Part shown: piece after piece, positions 45,198 to 54,294 of the stretch
Layout of the letters: each line of letters begins with the position of its first letter
Position numbering within the stretch: the stretch's first letter is position 1
Origin: Bacteroidales bacterium
Lineage (GTDB): Bacteria; Bacteroidota; Bacteroidia; Bacteroidales; Rikenellaceae
Assembly: GCA_910575495.1 (NCBI GenBank)
Contig: CAJTFS010000008.1
Location: 1 to 64,000, forward strand
Length of the DNA: 64,000 nucleotides
Direction: 5' to 3'
Made by a program: the position numbers and the translations under genes
Notes under the pieces: model-generated
What the model was told of the DNA's origin: nothing
Databases searched by the model: none
Seen by the model: the letters and a program-made list of their open reading frames with translations, nothing else

Positions 45198-47546
45198 ATG
45201 AAATCCCTGTTCCTGCCGGTCGCCGGTCTGCTGATGCTCGGACTCACGGCCTGCCACTCTCTGAAAACGACCCGTTTCGCCCGCGTCGAGCAAGGCCGCT
45301 TCGCCGGCCCCGACGACATGCCCGCCTACTTCGTCGGCACCAATTTCTGGTACGGCGCCCTGCTCGCCGCCGAAGGTCCCGGCTGCGACCGCGCACGGCT
45401 CTGCCGCGAACTCGACCGCATGCACGCGGCGGGCATCGACAACCTGCGGGTGCTGGTCGGTTCGGAGGGCAGCGAAGGGGTCGTCTCGAAGGTCGAACCC
45501 ATCCTCCAGACCGCCCCGGGCGTCTACGACGACCGCGCGCTCGACGGGCTCGACTTCCTGCTCGCCGAGATGGGCAAACGCGGCATGCGGGCCGTGCTCT
45601 ACCTGACCAACGCCTGGGAGTGGAGCGGCGGCTACAGCCAGTATCTCGAATGGAGCGGCCGCGGCACCTATCCAGTTCCGGGACGGGACGGCTGGGACGT
45701 CTTCATGCGCTACGTGCGGCAGTTCCACGAAGCGGATGCCGCCGACAGCTGCAAATTGCTGTTAGAAAACCACATCCGCCACATCGTCGGCCGCACCAAC
45801 CGCTACACCGGACTCCCCTATGCCGAGGACCCGGCCATCTTCTCGTGGCAGATCGCCAACGAGCCGCGCGCCTTCTCCGACGAGAACAAGGAGCGCTTCT
45901 TCGAATGGATCGCCCGCACGGCGCAGCTCATCAAGGAGCTCGATCCCAACCACATGGTATCGACCGGCAGCGAGGGATCGATGGGTTGCGAGAACGACAT
46001 CGAACTCTGGCGCCGCATCCACGCGCTGCCCGAAATCGACTATGCCAACATCCACATCTGGGCCTACAACTGGAAGTGGATCGACCGCGACAGCATCGCA
46101 GAGAATCTCGACCGGGCCTGCGCCAACATGACCGATTACATCGACCGCCACGCCGCGATCGCCCGCGAGCTGCGGAAACCCCTCGTCATCGAGGAGTTCG
46201 GCTACCCGCGCGACAACTTCCGGTTCGAGCCCGACTCCCCCGCCTCGGCCCGCAACGCCTACTACCGGCACCTTTTCGCACAGATCATCCGCAGCGCCGC
46301 CTGCGGCGACATCCTCGCCGGATGCAACTTCTGGGGCTGGGGCGGCGAGGCACGGCCCGCACACCTCCGCTGGGAGCGCGGCGACGACTACTGCGGCGAC
46401 CCCGCACAGGAGGAACAGGGCCTCAACTCGGTCTTCGACTGCGACACGGCCACGATACGCGCCATCGCGCAAACCAACCGGACGCTCGCCCGCTACGGCC
46501 GCGCCGCAGCCGCACAACCCGGCAACCGGACTCCCGAACAACTCCTCGCACTACTGCGCCACGTTTCGAAGCGCGGAGAACTGCTTTTCGGACAGCAGGA
46601 TTTCCCCTTCTACGGCTGCGACTGGGCCTACGAGGAGGGGCGCAGCGACGTGAAAGAACTATGCGGCGATTATCCCGCCGTCCTGGGCTGCGACCTGGGC
46701 GAAATCGAGCTCGGCACCGGCCGCAACCTCGACGGAGTGCCTTTCGACACCATGCGCACCGAAATCCTGCGCCACTTCGCACGCGGCGGCCTGACGACCG
46801 TCAGCTGGCACCCGCGCAACCCCCTCACGGGAGGCGACGCCTGGGACGTAACGAGCGACCGCGCCGTCCGTTCGGTCCTGCCCGGCGGCGAGCGCCACGA
46901 ACTTTTCGTCGGGTGGCTCGACCGCGCGGCCGACTTCCTGCTGTCGCTCCGCACCGACGACGGATCGGTCGTCCCGACCCTTTTCCGGCCATGGCACGAG
47001 CACACGGGGAGCTGGTTCTGGTGGGGACAGCGGCTCTGCACGACCGACGATTACAAGGCGCTTTGGGAGATGACCGTCGAACACCTGCACCGGCGCGGCG
47101 TGCCGATGCTCACCATCTATTCGCCCAACCCCTGCCACGACGAATCCCAATACATGGAGCGCTACCCGGGCGACGCCTGGGTCGACATCCTCGGTCTGGA
47201 CACCTACCACGGTGGTTCGGCCGACGAATTCATGGCCCGGCTCGACCGCACGCTGGGCATCATGGCCGCCCTCTCCCAACGCCTGGGCAAACCCTGCGTC
47301 CTCTCCGAAACGGGCCGCGAGGGCCTGCCCGAAGCCGACTGGTGGACAGGCGTCCTGCTGCGGGGCATCGGCAGCCACCGCCCCGCCTACGCGCTCGTAT
47401 GGCGCAACGCCCTGCAAACCGTCCGGCCGGGACACTTCTACGCGCCCTTCCCGGGCCAAACCTCGGCCGACGACTTCGTCCGTTTCCATGCCCTGCCCCA
47501 AACCCTGTTCGCCACCGACATGGCGCACACGACATCCCTAAAATAA
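45198..47546 (+). CDS. Bimodular beta-mannanase lipoprotein, GH5-GH26
   Basis: 782 aa, lipoprotein signal (LTAC, Cys19). The first module (about 35-435) is GH5-like, subfamily-7 type, starting FVGTNFWYGALL, with acid/base Glu222 in ANEPR and nucleophile Glu333 in IEEFGYPRDN. The second (about 445-775) is GH26, with acid/base Glu601 in FRPWHEHTGSWFWWG and nucleophile Glu704 in LSETGREG. Both modules keep all catalytic residues, so two endo/exo-mannanase sites are tethered in one chain. Expected product: mannobiose and short manno-oligosaccharides. Heads the operon that continues with GH130, symporter and epimerase; the next gene is 21 bases downstream. Confidence 0.9.
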   Translation: MKSLFLPVAGLLMLGLTACHSLKTTRFARVEQGRFAGPDDMPAYFVGTNFWYGALLAAEGPGCDRARLCRELDRMHAAGIDNLRVLVGSEGSEGVVSKVEPILQTAPGVYDDRALDGLDFLLAEMGKRGMRAVLYLTNAWEWSGGYSQYLEWSGRGTYPVPGRDGWDVFMRYVRQFHEADAADSCKLLLENHIRHIVGRTNRYTGLPYAEDPAIFSWQIANEPRAFSDENKERFFEWIARTAQLIKELDPNHMVSTGSEGSMGCENDIELWRRIHALPEIDYANIHIWAYNWKWIDRDSIAENLDRACANMTDYIDRHAAIARELRKPLVIEEFGYPRDNFRFEPDSPASARNAYYRHLFAQIIRSAACGDILAGCNFWGWGGEARPAHLRWERGDDYCGDPAQEEQGLNSVFDCDTATIRAIAQTNRTLARYGRAAAAQPGNRTPEQLLALLRHVSKRGELLFGQQDFPFYGCDWAYEEGRSDVKELCGDYPAVLGCDLGEIELGTGRNLDGVPFDTMRTEILRHFARGGLTTVSWHPRNPLTGGDAWDVTSDRAVRSVLPGGERHELFVGWLDRAADFLLSLRTDDGSVVPTLFRPWHEHTGSWFWWGQRLCTTDDYKALWEMTVEHLHRRGVPMLTIYSPNPCHDESQYMERYPGDAWVDILGLDTYHGGSADEFMARLDRTLGIMAALSQRLGKPCVLSETGREGLPEADWWTGVLLRGIGSHRPAYALVWRNALQTVRPGHFYAPFPGQTSADDFVRFHALPQTLFATDMAHTTSLK

Positions 47547-47567
47547 ATCAAACTCAATTCGCACGCA

Positions 47568-48734
47568 ATGACTGACTTCAAGGTGATCATGAGCGAACTG
47601 GAAGCCCGGCACGAAGAGCTTCTGACCCGAAAGAACACGCCCGACGAACACTACAACGGCATCTACACCCGCTACCGCAACCCGATCCTCACGGCCCGGC
47701 ACACGCCCCTCCACTGGCGCTACGACTTCGACCCGCAGAGCAATCCTTTCTGCATGGAGCGCATCGGCATGAACGCCGTGATGAACGCAGGAGCGATCAA
47801 ATGGCACGACAAGTACATCGTCGTGGCCCGCGTCGAGGGCGCCGACCGCAAATCGTTCTTCGCCGTGGCCGAATCGCCGAACGGCATCGACAACTTCCGG
47901 TTCTGGGACTACCCGATCCGGATGCCCGAATACGGCGAGCCGGCGACCAACATCTACGACATGCGGCTCACGGCCCACGAAGACGGATGGATCTACGGCG
48001 TCTTCTGCATCGAGCGCAAGGACCCCGACGCCGCGCCGGGCGACCTCTCGTCGGCCGTCGCTGCGGCCGGCATCGCCCGCACCCGGAACCTGGTCGACTG
48101 GGAGCGGCTCCCCGACCTCGTGTCGAAGAGCCAGCAGCGCAACGTAGTGCTGCACCCCGAGTTCGTCGACGGCAAATACGCCTTCTACACCCGCCCCCAG
48201 GACGGCTTCATCGACACCGGCAACGGCCAGGGCATCGGCTGGGCGCTGGTCGACGACATCGCCCGTGCCGAGATCGTCGGAGAGACCATCATCAACCGCC
48301 GCTACTACCACACCATCAAGGAGGGCAAGAACGGCGAAGGCCCCCATCCGATCAAAACCCCGCACGGCTGGCTCCATTTGGCACACGGTGTGCGTTCGTG
48401 CGCTGCAGGGCTGCGCTACGTGCTCTACCTCTACATGACCGAACTCGAGCGCCCGTGGGTGCCGCTGGCCGAACCGGCAGGCCTGTTCATGGGTCCGGAG
48501 GGCGAAGAACGCATCGGCGACGTGTCGAACGTCCTCTTCTCCAACGGCTGGATCGCCGACCCCGACGGCCGCGTCTTCATCTACTATGCTTCAAGCGACA
48601 CGCGCCTGCACGTGGCCACCTCCACCGTCGAACGGCTGGTAGACTACTGCCTGCACACCCCCGCCGACGGCCTCACGACAGGCCGCAGCGTCGAACAACT
48701 CTGGAAACTCATCGATAAGAATCTCAAACGCTGA
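47568..48734 (+). CDS. mgp: GH130 4-O-beta-D-mannosyl-D-glucose phosphorylase
   Basis: Cytoplasmic phosphorylase: mannosyl-glucose + phosphate to mannose-1-phosphate + glucose. At 388 aa it matches the B. fragilis enzyme closely in the blocks [52 protein letters not shown] and [17 protein letters not shown]. The catalytic Asp131 of that enzyme falls at Asp131 here (YDMRLT). No signal peptide. The transporter gene follows by 5 bases. Together with the epimerase this defines the mannobiose pathway. Confidence 0.95.
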   Translation: MTDFKVIMSELEARHEELLTRKNTPDEHYNGIYTRYRNPILTARHTPLHWRYDFDPQSNPFCMERIGMNAVMNAGAIKWHDKYIVVARVEGADRKSFFAVAESPNGIDNFRFWDYPIRMPEYGEPATNIYDMRLTAHEDGWIYGVFCIERKDPDAAPGDLSSAVAAAGIARTRNLVDWERLPDLVSKSQQRNVVLHPEFVDGKYAFYTRPQDGFIDTGNGQGIGWALVDDIARAEIVGETIINRRYYHTIKEGKNGEGPHPIKTPHGWLHLAHGVRSCAAGLRYVLYLYMTELERPWVPLAEPAGLFMGPEGEERIGDVSNVLFSNGWIADPDGRVFIYYASSDTRLHVATSTVERLVDYCLHTPADGLTTGRSVEQLWKLIDKNLKR

Positions 48735-48739
48735 TACGA

Positions 48740-50149
48740 ATGGCAGCACCCCGCCTCGAAAAGATCGGATACGGCCTCGGCGACATGTCGTCGAGCATGT
48801 TCTGGAAGATATTCACCTACTATCTCCCGTTCTTCTACTCCAACATCTTCGGACTGAGCCTGGAGCACGCCGCCCTGCTGCTGCTCGTCACCAAGCTCTG
48901 GGACGCCGTCTCCGATCCGATCATGGGACTCATCGCCGACCGCACGCGCTCGCGGTGGGGCCGCTACCGGCCCTACCTGCTGTGGATCGCCGCGCCTTTC
49001 GCCGTGGCGGGCGTGCTGACCTTCACGACCCCCGACTGGAGCGACGGGGCCAAACTGGTGTGGGCCTACGCCACCTACATCCTGATGATGACCGTCTACA
49101 CGGCCATCAACGTTCCCTACGGAGCCATGCTGGGCGTGGTGACCGACGATTCGGCCGAACGCACCGTCTTCTCCTCCTACCGCATGTTCTTCGCCTACGG
49201 CGGTTCGTTCCTCGCCCTGGCGCTCTTCGAGCCCCTGTGCAGCTTCTTCACGGGCGACACCGGCACGCTGAGCCCCGCCGAAGCCGCCGCTGCGCAGGCC
49301 GCCGGCTGGCAGCGGACCATGATCGTCATCGGACTGCTCTGCGCCGGGCTCTTCTACTATTGTTTCCGCTGGACGCGCGAGCGCATCGCTCCGGCCGACA
49401 ACGACCGCGAATCGATCCTGCGCGACGTCAGGGCCCTGGCCGGCAACGGCCCCTGGTGGCTGCTGTTAGGCGTGGCGATCGCCGTGCTGCTCTTCAATTC
49501 GATCCGCGGCGGCGCAGCGGCCTACTTCTTCAAGGACTACGTCGGAGCGAACAACCTGCTGGGCGGCAGCCTGCTGCTCACGTGCGGCGTCTTCCTGGCC
49601 GTGGGCGAGATCGCCAACATGGCAGGCGTAGCGCTGGCCGTGCCCGTCTCGCGCCGCATCGGCAAGCGCATGACCTACATGGCGGCCATGGCCGTCGCGG
49701 GCGTGCTGAGCGGTGCGTTCTACTTCGTGCCGGCGACCAACGCCGGCGCCTGGACGATGCTGGTGCTGCAGATCGTCATCTCGGCCGCCGCAGGCATCAC
49801 CTTCCCGCTGCTGTGGAGCATGTTCGCCGACGTGGCCGACTACTCCGAACTCCGGCACGGCCACGGCTCCACGGGGCTGATCTTCTCCTCGTCGTCGATG
49901 GCCCAGAAGTTCGGCGGCGCCTTCGGCAGCGCGCTCATCCTCTGGCTGCTGGCCGCCTACGGCTACGACACGTCGGCCCAGGCGGCCCAAAGCGGCGAGG
50001 CGATCGTCGGGCTGCGCATGCTGATGAGCTGGATACCGGCCGCCGGATGCGGTGCGGCGATCCTGCTCGTCGCGCTCTATCCGCTCGGCGAAAAACGGGT
50101 GGCCGCGATCGCCGGACAGCTGGCTCTGCGCCGCTCCTCCAAAGCATAA
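48740..50149 (+). CDS. GPH-family (MelB-like) sugar:cation symporter, probable mannobiose importer
   Basis: 469 aa, twelve membrane helices, starting MAAPRLEKIGYGLGDMSSSM. Family motifs include KLWDAVSDPIMGLIADRTRS (the Asp pair that binds cation and sugar in MelB), RWGRYRPYLLW and INVPYGAMLGVV. Inner membrane. Position between the phosphorylase and the epimerase argues for mannobiose or mannosyl-glucose as substrate. Confidence 0.9.
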   Translation: MAAPRLEKIGYGLGDMSSSMFWKIFTYYLPFFYSNIFGLSLEHAALLLLVTKLWDAVSDPIMGLIADRTRSRWGRYRPYLLWIAAPFAVAGVLTFTTPDWSDGAKLVWAYATYILMMTVYTAINVPYGAMLGVVTDDSAERTVFSSYRMFFAYGGSFLALALFEPLCSFFTGDTGTLSPAEAAAAQAAGWQRTMIVIGLLCAGLFYYCFRWTRERIAPADNDRESILRDVRALAGNGPWWLLLGVAIAVLLFNSIRGGAAAYFFKDYVGANNLLGGSLLLTCGVFLAVGEIANMAGVALAVPVSRRIGKRMTYMAAMAVAGVLSGAFYFVPATNAGAWTMLVLQIVISAAAGITFPLLWSMFADVADYSELRHGHGSTGLIFSSSSMAQKFGGAFGSALILWLLAAYGYDTSAQAAQSGEAIVGLRMLMSWIPAAGCGAAILLVALYPLGEKRVAAIAGQLALRRSSKA

Positions 50150-50153
50150 CCAC

Positions 50154-51338
50154 ATGGAAGAAAAGCAACTCAAGGCGGAACTGCTCGCCGAACTCCACGA
50201 CAACATCCTGCCCTTCTGGCAGACACACATGACCGACCCCGAGGGCGGCTTCTTCGGCCGCATGACGGGACGCGGCGAACTGCGGCCCGACGCCGAGCGC
50301 AGCGCCATTCTCTGCGGCCGCATCCTTTGGACCTTCGCGGCGGCTTACCGCACAACGGGGCGCGAGGAGTACCTCCGTACGGCCGCGCAGGCCCGCGACT
50401 ACCTGCTGGAGCACTTCATCGACCGCCGGTACGGCGGCGTCTTCTGGTCGGTCGACGCCCAGGGGCGGCCGCTCGACACCAAAAAGCAGTTCTACGCCCT
50501 CGCGTTCGCCATCTACGGGCTGAGCGAATACGCCCGCGCAACGGGCGACGCGCAGGCGACCGAGGAGGCCGCAGCGCTCTACCGCACCATCGAGACCCGC
50601 TCCTACGACCTGGCCGGCAACGGCTACGAGGAGGCCGCCACACACGACTGGCAGCCCATCGCCGACATGCGCCTGAGCGACAAGGACGCCAACGAGCGCA
50701 GGACGATGAACACCCACCTTCACATCCTCGAAGCCTACACCAACCTGCTGCGCGTGTGGCCCGACGCGGCGCTGCGCCGCCAGACCCGCAACCTGCTGGA
50801 GATCTTTCTCGACCGCATCGCCGATCCACGCACGGGGCACCTCGGGCTCTTTTTCGACGAGCATTGGCAGCTCCGGAGCGAGGGCGTCTACTCCTTCGGC
50901 CACGACATCGAAGCTTCGTGGCTGATGCTCGAAACGGCCTTCGTGCTGGGCGACGACGCCCTCACCGAGCGCACACGCGCCTGCTGCGCCCGCATCGCCG
51001 ATGCCGCGCTCGAAGGCTATCTCGAAGACGGCAGCCTGCTCTACGAACGCCATGCCGACGGCACGCTCGACCGCGAGCGCCACTGGTGGGTGCAGGCCGA
51101 GTGCGTCGTGGGGCTTTTCTACCTCTACCGGTTCCACGGCCGCCGCGAAGCGCTGGCCCCGGCCCTCAGAACCTGGAGCTACATCAGCCGGCACCTCGTC
51201 GACCGCGAGGGCGGCGAATGGTGGTGGAGCATCCTGCCCGACGGCAGCATCAACCGCCGCGACGACAAGGCCGGATTCTGGAAATGCCCCTATCACAACG
51301 GCCGCATGTGCATGGAGGTGGCCGGACTTATCGGATAA
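50154..51338 (+). CDS. ce: Cellobiose/mannobiose 2-epimerase
   Basis: AGE-superfamily (alpha/alpha)6-barrel enzyme that converts beta-1,4-mannobiose to mannosyl-glucose. At 394 aa it carries the motifs RILWTFAAAYR, RRYGGVFWSVD, MNTHLHILEAYTNL, SFGHDIEASWLMLE and RHWWVQAECVVGLF, which contain the catalytic His and Glu residues. It starts 4 bases after the symporter stop. Last gene of the plus-strand mannan operon. Confidence 0.94.
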   Translation: MEEKQLKAELLAELHDNILPFWQTHMTDPEGGFFGRMTGRGELRPDAERSAILCGRILWTFAAAYRTTGREEYLRTAAQARDYLLEHFIDRRYGGVFWSVDAQGRPLDTKKQFYALAFAIYGLSEYARATGDAQATEEAAALYRTIETRSYDLAGNGYEEAATHDWQPIADMRLSDKDANERRTMNTHLHILEAYTNLLRVWPDAALRRQTRNLLEIFLDRIADPRTGHLGLFFDEHWQLRSEGVYSFGHDIEASWLMLETAFVLGDDALTERTRACCARIADAALEGYLEDGSLLYERHADGTLDRERHWWVQAECVVGLFYLYRFHGRREALAPALRTWSYISRHLVDREGGEWWWSILPDGSINRRDDKAGFWKCPYHNGRMCMEVAGLIG

Positions 51339-51370
51339 CCGGGAGCCGCCGGCAGCACGCCCGACAATCC

Positions 51371-51407
51371 AAAAAGAGGGGAATCCCGCAAGGATTCCCC
51401 TCTTTCC
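51371..51407. terminator. Shared terminator between convergent mannan operons
   Basis: 14-bp perfect stem AAAGAGGGGAATCC/GGATTCCCCTCTTT with a 5-base loop. A run on the left and T run on the right let it work in both directions. It lies between the epimerase stop (51338) and the GH2 stop (51427). Confidence 0.9.
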
Positions 51408-51426
51408 GTATTCCGCCACGGAAGCG

Positions 51427-54282
51427 TCAGAGCTTCAGCAGCGTGCAGCGCTCCAGGTTGTAGCCCTCGGCCGAGATCACGACATCCTTGCGAGCGGCAT
51501 ATTCCGCCTCCACCACACGTTTCTCGTTCGGCAGCAGATGGATGTAGCCCTCGGAGATGTAGGCGGGCAAAACCGCCTCGCCGGTCGCCGCCGACCGCAC
51601 GTTGAACTTCACGGCTAGCGCTGTCGAGCGCGACGGGTTCGAAACCTCGAAACGCACCGTCCGGCGGCCGTTCTCCTCCCGCTGCGCGAGCTTGCGGGCC
51701 CGCAGCGCGGCGGCCGGCACCTCGTTCAGCGCCATGAAGTCGTCGCCCGTACGGCGTATGTAGTCGTTCGTAGAGACGCACCGGCCCCCGGCGAACAGTT
51801 CGACACGCACCAGAAAACAGGCTTCTCCGGCAGGCATTTCGGCTTGGCCTACACGCGTCGCGGAATTGGCCGCAACCACGCCGGCCGGCATCGTCTGCAC
51901 GGAAAGGCGCTTGCCGGCGAGCGTATGGCTCGTCACGCGCACGCGGGCCTTCGACAAGGTCTCGCGCGTGGTATTGACCGCCAGCACCTCGTTGTCGTGG
52001 GGGTTCATCTGCACGTGCACCGGCTCACAGGCCTTGCGGCAGCCGTAGAACGACCCGTGCGTCTCGAAATCCCACGAATAGGTCTGCCATTCGAGGCTCG
52101 GCCAGGCGGGATGGCTCATCCAGAGCAGCACGCCCGAAGTCGAATTCCACATCCGGCTGTTCCACCCCTCGAGCATTGCCCGGTGGCTGTCGTAGTTGAT
52201 GAGCTGCACCTTGCGGCAGAAGTCGTCGAGCGACGCAGCCCGGCCATAGAGGCGGTCGACCGCCTCCACATATTCGGGCAGGCCGAAATGCAAGTCATGA
52301 TAATGCCATGTGTCGCTGATGGGCCACTGCTCGGTCTCGGGCATGAACTTGCGCATGCTCTCGGCCGTCGGCACCGAAGGGGTCCCGAGCTCGGTCGAGA
52401 AACCGTGCGCCAGGTCGCGGAAATACGCCGATTCGTCGGCCAGGTAGTGCCACGGACCGCTGGTCCGCAGGTTCATGTAGCGCGAATTGGGGCTGTAGAA
52501 ACGCGTGCCGTCCTCCGAAGCGATCAGATCGGCCAGCCGCACTTCGAGCGTCGGCGTGGCGTAGCCCTCGTTGCGGGGGCACCAGATCGCCAGCGAGGGA
52601 TGGTTGCGGAAACGCAGCACCGTTTCGCGGGCGTTGGCCATGAAGAGGTCTTCGTCGTTGGGATTCTGGTTGTAGCCCTCGGTCGAGTACCAGAAGTCGT
52701 TCCACACCAGCATGCCGTATTCGTCGCAGAGCGTGTAGAAGAGTTCTTCGGTCGACTCGCCCGTCCAGTTGCGCACCATGTTGAAACCCTCCTCGGCATG
52801 GAGGCGGAAAGCAGGTTCGAGACGTTCGCGCGAAACGCGCTTCATGCCGTCGTCCATGCCCCAGTTGCCGCCGCGGCAGAAGATGCGCACGCCGTTGCAG
52901 CGCACCACCAGGAAAGGCGAGGCGCCGTCCTTCTCCAGACGGCGGAACACCGACGGGTCGACCTCGGGTCTGAGCGCCGGGACCACCACACCCGCGCCGA
53001 CGTCGCGACGATGGAACGAATCGAAGGGCGAGCGTCCGTCGACAAGATCGTCGGTCGGATCGAAATCGATGCGCAGCTCCTCGCCCGAGGGAGCGTCGAC
53101 CGTCAGTTCGTACGACAGCTCGCGGATGCCGAAGCGCACCTGCTCCGTATCGGAGCGGACCGCCCCTTCGTCGACGCCGAGCGTCATCGTATAGAGTTCC
53201 TGTTCCCCGTAGCCGTTGGGCCACCACAGACGCGGCGAAGCGACCCGCAAAACGGGATAGTCGGCCGGTGCGAAGCACTCGCGGCGGCTCTCGCCCGGAG
53301 CCAGGTCGACACGCTTCTCGAAGGCGATGCCGCCGTCGATCGCACCGTGCAGCACCACGCTCCGCGGCGCGTCGGCGTGGTTCTTCAGCGTGGCGCTCAC
53401 CGTCAGCTCGGCCGACGAGGTGTCGGGCAGCGGCAGGTCGGTCACCACATGGGGGTCGGAGAGGGTCACGTCGCCCGTATATTCGAGCACGACGCGCTGC
53501 CAGATGCCGATGTTGCGGTCGCGGATGCCGGGCACCCAGTCCCAGCCCTCGGAACTGATGAAGGTCGGACCGTCCAGACAGAGCTGTCCGCCATTGGGAC
53601 CGCGGCCCGCCTTTTTCGACTGCTCGTGCGGAATGCCCGGGTTGTGCGGCGGACAGATCTTCACGGCCAGCACGTTCTCGGCTTCGAAGCATTCGGTCGC
53701 ATCGAACCGGCCGCGCGCAAAGGCGCCGTCGATCGTGCCGAGCTTGCGGCCGTTGAGCCAGACATCGGCGCGGTAGTTGATTCCCTCGAAACAGAGCCAC
53801 ACGCGGCGGCCGTCGCTGGCGGCCGGGCGGTCGAACCGGATGCGGTACCACCACTCCGTGCGGCACAGGCTCTCGGGGATGGCCAAATTGTTCAATCCAT
53901 AGTAGGGATCGGGATAGACGCCCGCTTCGACGAGCGAGGTGAGCACCGTACCGGGCACAACGGCGTTGTACCACGCCGAGGTGTCGAAAGAGGAGCCGAA
54001 GATCGATTCTCCGGCCGTCACAAGGTTGTCGGCCTCGGTGAGCTCCCACCCTTGGGCGAGTTCCCACGAGGAGCCGTCGCGCGGCGCAAGGCGGCTCTCG
54101 GCCGCACGCTTCGCCTTGCGGACGGGCTGTTGGGGCGGCGTCTGCGCCTTGGGCAGTTCGTCGGCAGGCTGCGGGGCGACCAGTCCGAAGTTGGACGAAA
54201 GCGCGGGTTGTTTCTGGGCGAAGGCCGCTTCCTCCGCCGCTGCGAATGCGGAAAGGGCCATGATGAATGTGCTTATGCGCAT
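51427..54282 (-). CDS. GH2-family glycoside hydrolase, probable beta-mannosidase
   Basis: 951 aa with a signal peptide (MRISTFIMALSAFAAAEEAA, cleavage near AFA-Q) and a 50-residue Pro/Ala/Lys linker. A sugar-binding jelly-roll (about 100-270, WYNAVVPGTVLTSLVEAGVY), an Ig-like domain, the TIM barrel (about 460-720) and C-terminal beta domains follow. The acid/base is Glu572 in WCPRNEGY and the candidate nucleophile Glu631 in STELGTPS. The 59-residue gap between them is shorter than in classical beta-mannosidases, and the GGNWGMDDGMKR loop suggests the exo-glucosaminidase/endo-mannosidase side of GH2. In this locus removal of terminal mannose is the likely job. Last gene of the minus operon. 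Confidence 0.82.
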   Translation of the reverse strand: MRISTFIMALSAFAAAEEAAFAQKQPALSSNFGLVAPQPADELPKAQTPPQQPVRKAKRAAESRLAPRDGSSWELAQGWELTEADNLVTAGESIFGSSFDTSAWYNAVVPGTVLTSLVEAGVYPDPYYGLNNLAIPESLCRTEWWYRIRFDRPAASDGRRVWLCFEGINYRADVWLNGRKLGTIDGAFARGRFDATECFEAENVLAVKICPPHNPGIPHEQSKKAGRGPNGGQLCLDGPTFISSEGWDWVPGIRDRNIGIWQRVVLEYTGDVTLSDPHVVTDLPLPDTSSAELTVSATLKNHADAPRSVVLHGAIDGGIAFEKRVDLAPGESRRECFAPADYPVLRVASPRLWWPNGYGEQELYTMTLGVDEGAVRSDTEQVRFGIRELSYELTVDAPSGEELRIDFDPTDDLVDGRSPFDSFHRRDVGAGVVVPALRPEVDPSVFRRLEKDGASPFLVVRCNGVRIFCRGGNWGMDDGMKRVSRERLEPAFRLHAEEGFNMVRNWTGESTEELFYTLCDEYGMLVWNDFWYSTEGYNQNPNDEDLFMANARETVLRFRNHPSLAIWCPRNEGYATPTLEVRLADLIASEDGTRFYSPNSRYMNLRTSGPWHYLADESAYFRDLAHGFSTELGTPSVPTAESMRKFMPETEQWPISDTWHYHDLHFGLPEYVEAVDRLYGRAASLDDFCRKVQLINYDSHRAMLEGWNSRMWNSTSGVLLWMSHPAWPSLEWQTYSWDFETHGSFYGCRKACEPVHVQMNPHDNEVLAVNTTRETLSKARVRVTSHTLAGKRLSVQTMPAGVVAANSATRVGQAEMPAGEACFLVRVELFAGGRCVSTNDYIRRTGDDFMALNEVPAAALRARKLAQREENGRRTVRFEVSNPSRSTALAVKFNVRSAATGEAVLPAYISEGYIHLLPNEKRVVEAEYAARKDVVISAEGYNLERCTLLKL

Positions 54283-54294
54283 AGTTTTACTTGC

